A stretch of 64,000 bases of DNA from Bermanella sp040371755 (GTDB lineage Bacteria; Pseudomonadota; Gammaproteobacteria; Pseudomonadales; Oceanobacteraceae): positions 1-64,000 of the forward strand of contig NZ_BAABWE010000006.1 in NCBI RefSeq assembly GCF_040371755.1, given 5' to 3'. The translations under genes were made by a program, and so were the position numbers. Below, piece by piece: positions 24,128-33,438 of the stretch (position 1 is its first letter; the number at the start of each line of letters is the position of its first letter). The notes under the pieces were generated by a model. The model was not told the DNA's origin and did not search any database. It saw only the letters and a list, made by a program, of their open reading frames with translations.

Positions 24128-25831
24128 ATGCATTTAGAAGCACAGCTTGTACTATCCGTAGGCCAACATAGTTGCGCGGGGGCAAAAGACATTAATGAAG
24201 ATTGCATTGGTTTACGTATACCTGATCAACCAGCATTAACTTTTAAAGGTGCGGTGGCTGTGATTGCAGACGGTGTTAGTGCGGCAGAGGCGGGTAAAGA
24301 AGCCAGCGAAATGTGTGTGCGAAACTTCATCAGTGACTATTATGCAACACCTGATGCTTGGTCAGTAAAAACAGCTGGGCAGAAAATTGTATTGGCCCTG
24401 AACCGCTGGTTAGTAGGGCAAAGCCAGATTAAAGGCCATGTTAGTACATTAAGTGCATTGATTTTAAAATCCCAAACGGCTTCGATCTTCCATATTGGTG
24501 ATACTCGGATTTATCGTTTAAGAAAAGGTAAATTTGAATGTCTAACTACCGATCATTCAATCAGTATAAATAGCGATACAGTTTATCTTTCCCGCTCCAT
24601 GGGAATGGATAACCATCTTGAAATGGATTTTCAACAATTTGAACTAGAGCAAGAGGATGTTTTTTTCTTAAGTTCTGATGGTGTTCATGATTTTGTGCCT
24701 CATAAAAATATTCAACAGGAGCTTGCTTCAAGCAAAGATTATGATGCGAGTTGTAAAAAATTAACAGAGCAAGCATTGGCCGCAGGTAGTAATGATAATT
24801 TAAGTTGCCAGATTGTGCGTGTTGATCAATTGCCAGATGCTAACAATCAAGAGGTTTATAAAAAGCTAAGTGATATGCCGTTTCCTCCACCCCTAGAAAT
24901 AGGCCAGTCATTGGATGGATTGACGGTTATTAAAAGTTTACATGCCAGTTCACGAAGTCAGGTGTACTTGGTAAAAGATGATGCAGGTAAGCGTTTTGTA
25001 CTTAAGACACCGTCCGTTAATTTTGAGGATGATCCTGCCTACATCGAACGTTTTGTCATGGAGCAATGGATTGGTAAACGGGTAGATAGTCCTTATGTGG
25101 TTAAAATGGTAGAGCCCGTACATAAAACAGCACTGTATACGTTACTTGAATATGTTAATGGAATGACCTTAGAGCAATGGATAAGAGAGAACCCTAAACC
25201 AGACATAAGTGAAGTGATACGTCTTGCGGAACTGATCAGTCGAGGAATTAGAGCGTTACATAGGAAAGACATTCTACATCAAGATATTAAACCGGATAAT
25301 ATTTTGTTAGATCGTGATGGGGTGCCAAAATTAATTGATTTTGGCTCCTGTTATGCTGCCGGTATAGAAGAGATTGATACGCCATTTGAGCGTGAAGAAG
25401 CATTGGGTACGGCAGTTTATAGCGCCCCTGAAACACGTTTTAGGATGCGAAAAACAAAGCGTTCAGATATGTTTAGTTTAGCGGTGGTTGTGTATGAAAT
25501 GCTGACCGGTAGGCTGCCATTTGGCGAGCAATTAGAAAACTTAGTGGATCAACGAAAAATTTCCAGTTTAAATTATCAGCCTGCCACCCAGTATAATCCG
25601 ATGATACCCATGTGGATGGATCAAGCACTGCGAGTGGCGTTATCCCCTCAGCCTGAATTACGACAAGATGCGTTGTCTGAATTTGTTTTTGATTTACAAA
25701 AGCCCAATAGTAAGTATAAAAATAAAGAGTTCATTCCATTGTCGAAAAGAAACCCTGTCCAGTTTTGGCAAGGGTTAGCGATTGCACAAGGGTTAGCGAT
25801 ACTTGGGTTGTTGTATTATTTTTTGAAATAA
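24128..25831 (+). CDS. PP2C phosphatase-Ser/Thr kinase fusion, membrane anchored
   Basis: 567-residue fusion. The N-terminal PP2C domain (about 8-235) shows NED near 23-25, ADGVSAAEAG at 47-56 and SSDGVHDF further on. A Hanks-type kinase domain (about 263-520) has the lysine in FVLKTP, catalytic HQDIKPDN near 384-391 and DFG near 403. HRD is changed to HQD, so it is a non-RD kinase. A single C-terminal transmembrane helix (about 545-566) follows. Fusions of this kind sit beside nitrate assimilation genes in Pseudomonas too; the target is not known. Start 24128 has GAGG upstream; an earlier in-frame start adds a non-homologous stretch. Confidence 0.88.
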   Translation: MHLEAQLVLSVGQHSCAGAKDINEDCIGLRIPDQPALTFKGAVAVIADGVSAAEAGKEASEMCVRNFISDYYATPDAWSVKTAGQKIVLALNRWLVGQSQIKGHVSTLSALILKSQTASIFHIGDTRIYRLRKGKFECLTTDHSISINSDTVYLSRSMGMDNHLEMDFQQFELEQEDVFFLSSDGVHDFVPHKNIQQELASSKDYDASCKKLTEQALAAGSNDNLSCQIVRVDQLPDANNQEVYKKLSDMPFPPPLEIGQSLDGLTVIKSLHASSRSQVYLVKDDAGKRFVLKTPSVNFEDDPAYIERFVMEQWIGKRVDSPYVVKMVEPVHKTALYTLLEYVNGMTLEQWIRENPKPDISEVIRLAELISRGIRALHRKDILHQDIKPDNILLDRDGVPKLIDFGSCYAAGIEEIDTPFEREEALGTAVYSAPETRFRMRKTKRSDMFSLAVVVYEMLTGRLPFGEQLENLVDQRKISSLNYQPATQYNPMIPMWMDQALRVALSPQPELRQDALSEFVFDLQKPNSKYKNKEFIPLSKRNPVQFWQGLAIAQGLAILGLLYYFLK

Positions 25832-25847
25832 CGGCAGGTATAAAAAA

Positions 25848-25878
25848 ACTAGGCAGTTTATTCACTGCCTAGTTTTTA
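25848..25878. terminator. Bidirectional terminator
   Basis: AAAAACTAGGCAGT/ACTGCCTAGTTTTT with a short loop, between the convergent kinase fusion gene and the mini-PstS gene. Confidence 0.9.
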
Positions 25879-25889
25879 TTGGAGTAAAA

Positions 25890-26312
25890 TTACGGTTTGT
25901 AAATGATTTTTACAGAACCATCTACCGCACCTTCATCAATGTAACCAATGATATTTGGGTTGCTAGCCACCATGTTTTTCACCTCTGCATCACCACCCAC
26001 CACTTGAGGGGCTTGACCTTTACCGGTAAAAATCAAACGAGACCAATAGGATTTTAGCTGGGCTTCTGATTTCTTCACCACATTGGTATAAAAATCATTA
26101 CGTGCAGACGTGCCTTCATTTTGATCAATAGGTACGACAGACACGCCGCCTAAATCTTTCTTTTTACCTAAAAAAGCTTTCACCACATCACTTTCGCCGG
26201 ATGCTGAAATGGGACTGCTACTGCCAACCACCACGACTGGGCCAGCTTGAGTGACGGCGTATAGGCTCATTAAGGTTAGAGTAGCTAGAAATTTAATTGA
26301 TAAATGTTTCAT
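25890..26312 (-). CDS. Small PstS-like periplasmic protein
   Basis: 140-residue exported protein with signal peptide ending TQA (residue 23). The mature part resembles a half-size phosphate-binding protein: VVVVGSSSPIS at the start, the NEGTSARNDFY loop near residues 64-74 and a C-terminal NIIGYIDEGAVDGSVKIIY. True PstS is about 320 residues and two-lobed, so phosphate transport is unlikely; ligand binding by one lobe is possible. It lies 13 nt after a porin gene on the same strand, apparently as a two-gene operon. GGGGGA precedes the start. Confidence 0.8.
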   Translation of the reverse strand: MKHLSIKFLATLTLMSLYAVTQAGPVVVVGSSSPISASGESDVVKAFLGKKKDLGGVSVVPIDQNEGTSARNDFYTNVVKKSEAQLKSYWSRLIFTGKGQAPQVVGGDAEVKNMVASNPNIIGYIDEGAVDGSVKIIYKP

Positions 26313-26325
26313 CGTCTATCCCCCC

Positions 26326-27609
26326 TTAAAATACAGTATCAATAGTGAAGCTTAAGAAATTTACTTTTCCATCTGTTGGGAAGGAATCGAACTCACCAAT
26401 GGTATCGCCAGTGTCCACCATGTCGTATTGAACTTTTATCGCGATACCCGGTTGGTACTCCCAACGTATACCGATTGCGGTTCGATCTTGGTCGACATTC
26501 AGAGCAGCAGCTGCGCCTGCATTAAAGCCATTGATGATACTAGTATCAACTGCTGGAAGGCCGGTTGGGCTGGTATTGAAAGAACTTACTGCGCGTTTTT
26601 CATCGTCGGTTGTTTCTTGATGGGCAAATGTGACGTAAGGCATTAAATTACCAATGCGGTACCCCCCCATAACATAGTAACCGTCTTGGTCGGCGAAAAA
26701 GCCATCTAGTGTCAAAGTGTTGTATTCTGCAATGGCGAGGATCGTGCCGTTATCATACATAGCTGCCAAGCCTGCAAAAGTGCCTTTGAAAGTGCCATTA
26801 ACGGTTTCGCCATCAAGGTCAGTCAGAGCTAACACGTCATTTAATCCAGTGGGAACAGGCGCTCCACCATACGCAGGGTTGGTCGTCGCATCGTATAGCG
26901 AGTTATATAGAGTAGTACCTTCAATTAATGTTAAAAACGCTTGGGAATAACCCGCGCGTAAGGTGAGTTCGCCATCGGAGATACTGCCATTAAAAGCTAT
27001 AAGATCATTTGATATGGCGGTGTCGGTAATGGCGCGACCATATTGGAATTGGCCAGAACCGTACCAGTCCCCAAACTCAAAGTCGTAAGATAAATCCACG
27101 GCCTCATAGTTGGCAGATTCTTCAAGTACGCCATATACCTCTACTGGTGGCTGGGTCCAAGGCAAGGCGTAACCTACGTCAAAGAACTCCGACAATAAAT
27201 AGTTAGGCTTTCTTAAACGGCCAATTTTACCGGTAAAGCCATCACCAAAGTCATGTTTTAAATAGAGCCATTCCGCAGTGGTATCGAACTCATTTTCACC
27301 ACGAGATACTAATTGGGTTATGACAGAGGTATCTGATGACATATTGAATGTCATTTGAATTCCCGCTTTTGTATAGCGGCGAAAATTGGGTTGATCTGTG
27401 ATGCCTCTATGGTAAGAGTCTTCGGAGTCGGATTGCACAATACCAAAGCTGGCAAATCCATTGATTCGGAATTTTTGATTTTGTTCAGAGATGCGTTTAT
27501 TCATCTGTTGAACTTGTGTATTTAGCTGTTCTAACGTGATCGCTTGCGTGGGCAGGGAAGCTATCACTAGCAAGGGAAGTGCTGCACAAGCAACGGATTT
27601 GATCGCCAT
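26326..27609 (-). CDS. Outer-membrane porin with N-terminal coiled coil
   Basis: 427-residue porin with a signal peptide ending TQA (residue 23). A short heptad-like segment (about 24-45, LEQLNTQVQQMNKRISEQ) follows, as in OprP/OprO-like and SlpA-like trimeric porins. The beta-barrel ends in Phe (TIDTVF). Pairing with a mini-PstS gene suggests both handle the same anion or ligand, possibly phosphate related, but no Pho box was found upstream. AGGAT precedes ATG 27609. Confidence 0.8.
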   Translation of the reverse strand: MAIKSVACAALPLLVIASLPTQAITLEQLNTQVQQMNKRISEQNQKFRINGFASFGIVQSDSEDSYHRGITDQPNFRRYTKAGIQMTFNMSSDTSVITQLVSRGENEFDTTAEWLYLKHDFGDGFTGKIGRLRKPNYLLSEFFDVGYALPWTQPPVEVYGVLEESANYEAVDLSYDFEFGDWYGSGQFQYGRAITDTAISNDLIAFNGSISDGELTLRAGYSQAFLTLIEGTTLYNSLYDATTNPAYGGAPVPTGLNDVLALTDLDGETVNGTFKGTFAGLAAMYDNGTILAIAEYNTLTLDGFFADQDGYYVMGGYRIGNLMPYVTFAHQETTDDEKRAVSSFNTSPTGLPAVDTSIINGFNAGAAAALNVDQDRTAIGIRWEYQPGIAIKVQYDMVDTGDTIGEFDSFPTDGKVNFLSFTIDTVF

Positions 27610-27855
27610 AATTGCATCCTATTATTGTGTTAATTCGCTGCCCATTTAGGGCTTGGGACATATATTAGGTTTAGCATATATTCAAAAATGTGCTGGAAAG
27701 CGGTTAAAACCTTGGGCAATTCACCGAAAACAGATCAAAAAAGGATTAAAATACGGACTCGATTGGTAACTTAGACCCAAAAAGTAAGCTCAACTATAAG
27801 GTTATCTACCAATTCTATGGCCTTTGGTTTTAAATAGGCTCACTAAAATAAGGCA

Positions 27856-29235
27856 ATGAATAAATCTATGCATATTCACATTCTTGGTATTTGTGGCACA
27901 TTTATGGGGTCTTTAGCTCAATTGGCGGTGAGTCAAGGGCATCGGGTGACAGGCTCAGACCAAAATGTGTATCCACCTATGAGTACGCAGCTAGAAAATG
28001 CTGGCATTGAAATAATGCAAGGGTTTGAGGTGGAACATCTTGAGCCTAAGCCGGACTTAGTCGTTATTGGTAACGCAATGAGTCGTGGCAATGTGGCGGT
28101 AGAATATGTATTGAATCAGCAAATTCCTTATACCTCTGGCCCAGCTTATTTATCTGAATATGTACTTAAAAATAAGTGGGTAATGGCGGTGGCAGGTACC
28201 CATGGTAAAACCACAACCACTAGTATGCTCACATGGGTTCTCGAAGATTGCGGTTTTGAGCCGGGTTTTTTAATTGGTGGAGTACCTAAGAATTTTGGAG
28301 TGTCAGCGCGGTTAGGTAAAAGCGACTTTTTTATAGTGGAAGCGGATGAATACGATAGTGCCTTTTTTGATAAGCGTTCAAAATTTGTCCATTACCATGG
28401 GCGAACCGTTATTCTGAATAATCTCGAATTCGATCATGCTGATATTTTTAACGACATAGAAGCCATCAAAACTCAGTTTCATCATTTAGTGAGAACGATT
28501 CCAAGTGAAGGGCAGATTATTTATCCCGTGGAGGAGCAATATATTCAACAGACCCTTGATCAGGGTTGCTGGACGCCCACTGTTCAAATTGGCAAGGATT
28601 GGAGTTATCAGTTAGTTGACCCTTCAGGGTCGCATTTTAACGTCATGCAAAATGGCCAGCATGTAGGTGAGGTGACTTGGTCACAAACAGGCTTACACAA
28701 TGTAAAAAATGCACTTGCTTGTATCGCCGCGGCTTATCATGTGGGCATTCTACCTAAAGATTCAATTTCTGCGCTTAACCGCTTTTTAGGTGTTAAACGC
28801 CGTATGGAACTAGTGTGCAGTGTCAATGGTATAGAGGTCTATGATGACTTTGCTCACCATCCAACGGCCATTGCCAGTACGTTAGCCGGGGCAAAGAATT
28901 CAGGTAAATACAATCATATATGGGCAGTAGTAGAGCCACGTTCAAATACCATGCGTATGGGGGTGCATAAACAAGCGCTACCCTCGGCGGTGGCAGATGC
29001 AAGCAGCAGTATATGGTTTCAGCCAAAGGGTTTAGATTGGGATATGCAGCCTGTTATTGATGTCTGTCAGCAAAATTCTCAAGATGCCCTATTAATCGAT
29101 GAAGTAGACGCTATAATTGCCCACCTAGTTCACAATGCCAAACAAGGTGATGCGATTGTTTTGATGAGTAATGGCGGTTTTGCAGGTATTCATCAGCAAT
29201 TAGTAAGTGCATTAAAGGATAAGTATGGGGTTTGA
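27856..29235 (+). CDS. mpl: UDP-N-acetylmuramate:L-alanyl-gamma-D-glutamyl-meso-diaminopimelate ligase
   Basis: Mur-ligase family enzyme that reattaches the recycled tripeptide L-Ala-gamma-D-Glu-mDAP to UDP-MurNAc, saving peptidoglycan building blocks. 459 residues, as expected. The N-terminal HILGICGTFMGSLA Rossmann motif and the ATP-binding GTHGKTTTTSML (about residues 114-125) are clear; the C-terminal domain ends with VLMSNGGF. ATG 27856 has AAGG close before it; ATG 27868 is an alternative. The last 11 nt overlap ubiX. Confidence 0.95.
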   Translation: MNKSMHIHILGICGTFMGSLAQLAVSQGHRVTGSDQNVYPPMSTQLENAGIEIMQGFEVEHLEPKPDLVVIGNAMSRGNVAVEYVLNQQIPYTSGPAYLSEYVLKNKWVMAVAGTHGKTTTTSMLTWVLEDCGFEPGFLIGGVPKNFGVSARLGKSDFFIVEADEYDSAFFDKRSKFVHYHGRTVILNNLEFDHADIFNDIEAIKTQFHHLVRTIPSEGQIIYPVEEQYIQQTLDQGCWTPTVQIGKDWSYQLVDPSGSHFNVMQNGQHVGEVTWSQTGLHNVKNALACIAAAYHVGILPKDSISALNRFLGVKRRMELVCSVNGIEVYDDFAHHPTAIASTLAGAKNSGKYNHIWAVVEPRSNTMRMGVHKQALPSAVADASSSIWFQPKGLDWDMQPVIDVCQQNSQDALLIDEVDAIIAHLVHNAKQGDAIVLMSNGGFAGIHQQLVSALKDKYGV

Positions 29236-29857
29236 AGGATCACAAAATCAGCCTGTAACCCTTGCTATTACAGGGGCATCGGGTGCGCCCTATGCACTAA
29301 GACTATTACAGTGTTTAGTGGCTGAACAACGCACGGTTTATGTGATGGTTAGCCAAGCAGCCCAAGTGGTGTTTGCCACAGAATCAGCCCATAAGTTACC
29401 TGCATCACCTGAAAAACTACAAACGTATTTAACACAAACCTTTGGCGCAGATGAAGGGCAAATACAGGTATTTGGTCGAGAGCAATGGTTTGCACCTGTT
29501 GCCAGCGGTTCTGGTCGTAAAGGCCCAATGATCGTATGCCCCTGCTCTACAGGTACATTAAGCGCAATCGCCACAGGGGCTAGTAATAACCTGATTGAGC
29601 GCGCGGCGGATGTGGCCATTAAAGAAAAACGCTCATTAATTTTAGTATTGCGAGAAACACCGTTTAGCCCAATACACCTAGAGAATATGCTAAAGCTGGC
29701 CAACATGGGGGTTACCATAATGCCAGCCAGCCCTGGCTTTTATCATAATCCTTTAAGTATTGAAGACTTGGTGGATTTCATGGTGGCGCGAATGCTAAAC
29801 CATTTAGGCATAGAACAAACATTGTTACCCTTATGGGGTGAAAAAATAGACTGCTGA
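29225..29857 (+). CDS. ubiX: Flavin prenyltransferase
   Basis: Makes prenylated FMN, the cofactor of the UbiD decarboxylase in ubiquinone synthesis. 210 residues, normal for the family. Typical segments: AITGASGAPYALRLL at about 14-28, IVCPCSTGTLSAIATG near 102-117, and LRETPFSPIHLENM near 142-155. It starts inside the 3' end of mpl (11-nt overlap), which indicates coupled translation; the mpl-ubiX pair is common in gammaproteobacteria. Confidence 0.95.
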   Translation: MGFEGSQNQPVTLAITGASGAPYALRLLQCLVAEQRTVYVMVSQAAQVVFATESAHKLPASPEKLQTYLTQTFGADEGQIQVFGREQWFAPVASGSGRKGPMIVCPCSTGTLSAIATGASNNLIERAADVAIKEKRSLILVLRETPFSPIHLENMLKLANMGVTIMPASPGFYHNPLSIEDLVDFMVARMLNHLGIEQTLLPLWGEKIDC

Positions 29858-29901
29858 TTTATCGAAATATTAGGCAGTTATAAATGAGTATTGGAGACGT
29901 A

Positions 29902-30237
29902 ATGAAGTTGTCAGAAAGAGACATTAAAGTAGCCATTGTAAGCGGAATCATCGCTATGATTATCTCTGTTGTTGCACTGGACTATAAAGGCTATATTTAT
30001 CACTCTTCGCCAGCAGATAAGAATGTAATCGATCGTTTTAAGCTACTGTCGTTGGATGTAAACAGTACCACCGAGGTATCGCCTAAATCGTCTAATAAAG
30101 AAGCATTCTGTGTGGATGGTTATTTATTAATCCGCCCAGAAAAGAATAATTCAGGAAAAACCGTAGCAGGTGTATTGGTTGATGAGAAAAACAGGGGTAT
30201 TCCTTGTTCTCGAGACCTACCATCGCCTGGCCAATAA
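29902..30237 (+). CDS. Single-pass membrane hypothetical protein
   Basis: 111 residues with one N-terminal transmembrane helix (about 10-30) and a soluble, probably periplasmic, tail containing two Cys (about 78 and 103). No family recognised. Start 29902 is chosen because GGAG lies at 29889-29892 with good spacing; ATG 29884 in frame overlaps that site. Follows ubiX by 44 nt and may be co-transcribed. Confidence 0.6.
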   Translation: MKLSERDIKVAIVSGIIAMIISVVALDYKGYIYHSSPADKNVIDRFKLLSLDVNSTTEVSPKSSNKEAFCVDGYLLIRPEKNNSGKTVAGVLVDEKNRGIPCSRDLPSPGQ

Positions 30238-30341
30238 TAGTCAACGAAGTAGACCGATGAATGGACTTATCGTTTGTTGAATATATATAAAAATGACGCC
30301 TACAATGTATGGGCGTTGAAGGATGAAACCAAAGATCGCTT

Positions 30342-30569
30342 ATGAATAGCAATAATAATGACGAGCACATTCAAAAACTTGAACGAGAAATCTGGTTGTT
30401 CGAACAATGGCTTGTGAGCCTTGATGGCCAATCAGGTGATACTCAAAATAGAATCCGACATGCATATCGTGAATGTATTACGGCTAGAAAGCTTGAGTTA
30501 GCCAAATTACAATCCAGCTCAATTGTGCCAACTAATACGACTACCCAAACCACTAAAGCCCGTTACTGA
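30342..30569 (+). CDS. Small helical hypothetical protein
   Basis: 75 residues. The N-terminal two thirds are predicted helical and charged (HIQKLEREIWLFEQWL), and the tail is Ser/Thr-rich. No family recognised and the ribosome binding site is poor, so the call rests on coding-like composition and isolation on its own stretch of DNA. Confidence 0.42.
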   Translation: MNSNNNDEHIQKLEREIWLFEQWLVSLDGQSGDTQNRIRHAYRECITARKLELAKLQSSSIVPTNTTTQTTKARY

Positions 30570-30649
30570 TGACTTATTGAAATGCTTGGAAAAACTGCCC
30601 TGCATTCATCATTAACAGTCATTCTACAATGAGTTAATTTACCTTAAGC

Positions 30650-30671
30650 CTAGTGTGTTTTAACACACTAG
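30650..30671. repeat. 22-bp inverted repeat
   Basis: CTAGTGTGTT/AACACACTAG separated by TT, between a small plus-strand gene and the DedA gene. No T-run follows on either strand, so it may be an operator or a weak terminator for the DedA operon. Confidence 0.5.
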
Positions 30672-30784
30672 ACTCATTAGTTATTGCCTGAAATTACGTC
30701 ACTAGATAAAGATAGCGACTGTGGTGGTTTATGGATTGCAATATTTTTTACACAAGCAGTTTCAAGAAAAAGCTTTTGAAACGT

Positions 30785-31384
30785 TTAAAGTTTTTTTTGT
30801 TTTATCAGTAAACTAACAGCTATGGCGATTAAACTCATGACGGTCAAAATGAGTAAGGCTTGCCAGCTAAACAACCATTTTAAATCTAAATTTTCACCTA
30901 AATAATAACTGGGCAATGTAAATATTAATCCCCATGCGATGGCTGAGAGGCCGTTCAATAATAAAAAATGCTGGGTATTCATTTTCATCATACCTGCAAT
31001 CATGGGGATAAAAGGACGTATGGGGCCGATAAAACGTCCTAAAAAAATACTTTTACCACCGTGGCGATGAAAAAAATATTCGCCGTCTGTAATCCAGCTT
31101 GGATGTTTCGAAAATGGCCATATAGCCGTTAAGTAGGGCTGGCAGTACCTGCCAAAACCAAAACTTAATACATCCCCAATAAACGCGCCGCTTATGGCAC
31201 ATAACAGAAACCAAATAATAGGGGTATTCACATTACCAGCTAAAACGCTAATGGCGGTAATTAAGCCGACACCGGGAACAATAATACCGACTACGGCTAA
31301 AGATTCGCACATAGCTACTAAAAAAACGCTGAATAATAAATATTCTGGATTTTGGTTTAAAAAAGATAATGAATCTTCAAACAT
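30785..31384 (-). CDS. DedA-family membrane protein
   Basis: 199-residue inner-membrane protein of the DedA/SNARE-associated family, whose members act as lipid scramblases or flippases (undecaprenyl phosphate or phospholipid). Hallmarks: ESLAVVGIIVPGVGLI near residues 27-42, GAFIGDVLSFGFGR near 66-79, and FLGRFIGPIRPFIPMIAGMMKM near 115-136. It is the last gene of a three-gene minus-strand operon, starting 4 nt after the second GGDEF-like gene. The specific lipid is unknown. Confidence 0.88.
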   Translation of the reverse strand: MFEDSLSFLNQNPEYLLFSVFLVAMCESLAVVGIIVPGVGLITAISVLAGNVNTPIIWFLLCAISGAFIGDVLSFGFGRYCQPYLTAIWPFSKHPSWITDGEYFFHRHGGKSIFLGRFIGPIRPFIPMIAGMMKMNTQHFLLLNGLSAIAWGLIFTLPSYYLGENLDLKWLFSWQALLILTVMSLIAIAVSLLIKQKKL

Positions 31385-31388
31385 ATAA

Positions 31389-32363
31389 TTAATTAAAAGA
31401 CATTAGGCGCAAGGCCGTTTGCTGTTGTTTGTGAACAAAGCCGCTGGCTCGATTTAAAAAACTTTCGGCTGTCTCGTTATGATTTAAGCTGGCAAGACCT
31501 GCGTTTAATTGAAGGTCGCCAACATCTCCCCAGTTGTCCTCACTTAGTAGCTTTATTAAGCGATCTTTTATAATGATGCCTCCTTCTAAAGAGCAGTTTG
31601 GTAATAAAATATAAAAAGATCCTTGTCCGTTATGAAAGATTTCATCTCCTGCACGTAACAAGACAATCAGTTTATATCGGAAGTTTTTTAATAATTTTCC
31701 TCCCATATTTTTGCCGTGTATATCTTGAATTTGTTGAAAATCGTCAATTGTTACTGCCAGCATTGAAAGTCTTCTGTTGGTGGCCTCACTGCGAGCAATT
31801 TCTTGTTTGAGTTTATGAGTTAAATAACGTTCATTGTAAGCACCAGATTGATAATCAGTGACGGCAAGCTTTAATAGATTTTTTTGTTTTAAATTATTTA
31901 CATAGGCATAGCATAATGAACACATGCCAATCAAAATATAAATACATGAAAAACGAAGTGTTTCAAATATTTCTAATAATAAAAAAAGTTGATAAATAGT
32001 GCATAACATGACGCTAACATTAAGTAGAAATGCCCAGCTAATTGGTAGTGCAAAATAGCTGATCATAGGAAATAAATAGATCCAATGCATGGTAAGTTCA
32101 GTGTTGAAAAACAACTGATATTGCATCAATAAGGCAATAGCGGTTAATGATAATAAGTTGATATATTTGTTTAGTGAACGCTCCTGATTCAAATGTAAAA
32201 AAGCAGAGGTCAGTAATAAAATGACGGTGGTGGTGAGTTGAATTAACAGAATATTCAAGTGGCCAAAGTAGTAGTGACTAATACATAAAATTCCCATAGC
32301 GCAGGCGAGAAGAATATACAACAAGCTTTGAGCGGGCTCTTTTTCCATGCTGATATCAAACAT
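31389..32363 (-). CDS. Membrane protein with degenerate GGDEF domain (second)
   Basis: 324 residues: about five or six hydrophobic helices (residues 12-150) and a C-terminal GGDEF-type fold (about 165-320). The active-site loop reads GQGSF near residues 246-250 instead of GGDEF, so diguanylate cyclase activity is very unlikely. It may bind GTP or c-di-GMP or act by protein contact. The start overlaps the preceding, similarly built gene by 8 nt and the DedA gene follows after 4 nt. Probably a diverged tandem duplicate. Confidence 0.78.
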   Translation of the reverse strand: MFDISMEKEPAQSLLYILLACAMGILCISHYYFGHLNILLIQLTTTVILLLTSAFLHLNQERSLNKYINLLSLTAIALLMQYQLFFNTELTMHWIYLFPMISYFALPISWAFLLNVSVMLCTIYQLFLLLEIFETLRFSCIYILIGMCSLCYAYVNNLKQKNLLKLAVTDYQSGAYNERYLTHKLKQEIARSEATNRRLSMLAVTIDDFQQIQDIHGKNMGGKLLKNFRYKLIVLLRAGDEIFHNGQGSFYILLPNCSLEGGIIIKDRLIKLLSEDNWGDVGDLQLNAGLASLNHNETAESFLNRASGFVHKQQQTALRLMSFN

Positions 32364-33252
32364 AAGTCAGCTCCTGTTGTGCTTGTAGTATTAAAGTTTC
32401 TTCAGTGTCGCCAACATTTAAACTGGCTAAGCCAACTTCTACTTTCCCTTGTAGTGAGGGCGGCATCTCAGACACCATAAACTTAACTTTTGTAAGAGCA
32501 TCATCGGTATTGGCATGAGGCATGATAATCGCGAATTGATCCTTGTTTAATCGATAATATTGATCAAAAAGCCTAAGCTGGCTAGCAATGGCATTGGCAC
32601 ATTGCATGATGATATCTGACGGCAAACCTCTATTGTGTTTTTGAAATTTTAAATACACTAAAAGTAACCCCGTGCCTTCTCGTTCGGCTCGGTTAATCTC
32701 TTTCTTTAGAGCGGGCCTTAAAAAGCTTTCCAATTGCGCTCCGGTAGTTTCATCGCTGCTAATGAGTGGCTCAAGTAATTGATTGGTTCTGGATTTAACC
32801 ATGGCTAAAAATAAGGCAACGCAGCTAACCGCGGCAAAACTAAAAATCGATTGTGCTTGAATTAATGTGGGCCCGTATTGAATAAAGATATATATAGCGA
32901 TAGGGGTGAAGGCTAAAACGCATAAAATGGCAGTACGTAAAGAAAACAAAAAGTAAGCGGCAATAGGAAAGAAATAAGTCCAATCAGTATGACTGCCCTG
33001 CATGTCAGCACTGAACAGAGAAAACGAAGCCAGAAGTACAAGAAATAACGCATCTGTTTGTGTGGTATTCGCATTAGCACTGCGAAATACCATGGAAATC
33101 CCATTAATCACTAGAACTAACGCTAATAAGCAGGTGAACAAGGCCACAATGGTTTGCCCTTCATAATAATTCACCAGAGCCATGGTGCATAAAATAATCG
33201 CACCAATTGAGCAAAATAAGATGCGGATGTGGTTCACCGTTAACATGGGCAT
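32356..33252 (-). CDS. Membrane protein with degenerate GGDEF domain (first)
   Basis: 298 residues with about six hydrophobic segments in the first 150 and a C-terminal GGDEF-like domain (about 160-295). The loop that should read RxGGDEF reads RLNKDQF near residues 233-239, so catalysis is not expected. It resembles the downstream neighbour in layout. AAGGA lies before ATG 33252, making this the first gene of the operon with the second GGDEF-like gene and DedA. Confidence 0.76.
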   Translation of the reverse strand: MPMLTVNHIRILFCSIGAIILCTMALVNYYEGQTIVALFTCLLALVLVINGISMVFRSANANTTQTDALFLVLLASFSLFSADMQGSHTDWTYFFPIAAYFLFSLRTAILCVLAFTPIAIYIFIQYGPTLIQAQSIFSFAAVSCVALFLAMVKSRTNQLLEPLISSDETTGAQLESFLRPALKKEINRAEREGTGLLLVYLKFQKHNRGLPSDIIMQCANAIASQLRLFDQYYRLNKDQFAIIMPHANTDDALTKVKFMVSEMPPSLQGKVEVGLASLNVGDTEETLILQAQQELTYV

Positions 33253-33337
33253 ATTGGTCGATCCTTGCTGGGTGTCGCCTTTTCAGGGAATTTTACTCAG
33301 TGTTACTCGATTAATACTAGCATGATGGAAACTTAGT

Positions 33338-33365
33338 TTGGGTAACTTGCTTGATAGGGTATAAT
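33338..33365 (+). promoter_or_regulatory. Candidate sigma-70 promoter of proA
   Basis: TTGGGT (33338-33343), 16-bp spacer, perfect TATAAT (33360-33365), 74 nt upstream of the proA start. Confidence 0.6.
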
Positions 33366-33438
33366 CCGAGCACTTTTTTGATAATTCCCCATAAAGGCCT
33401 AATTTGGTTAATAAAAGTGGGGAGACTTAGGTAAGTTA

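Noticed and set aside
27640..27840. Pho box upstream of the porin/mini-PstS operon
   Set aside because: No pair of CTGTCAT-like 7-mers at proper spacing was found.
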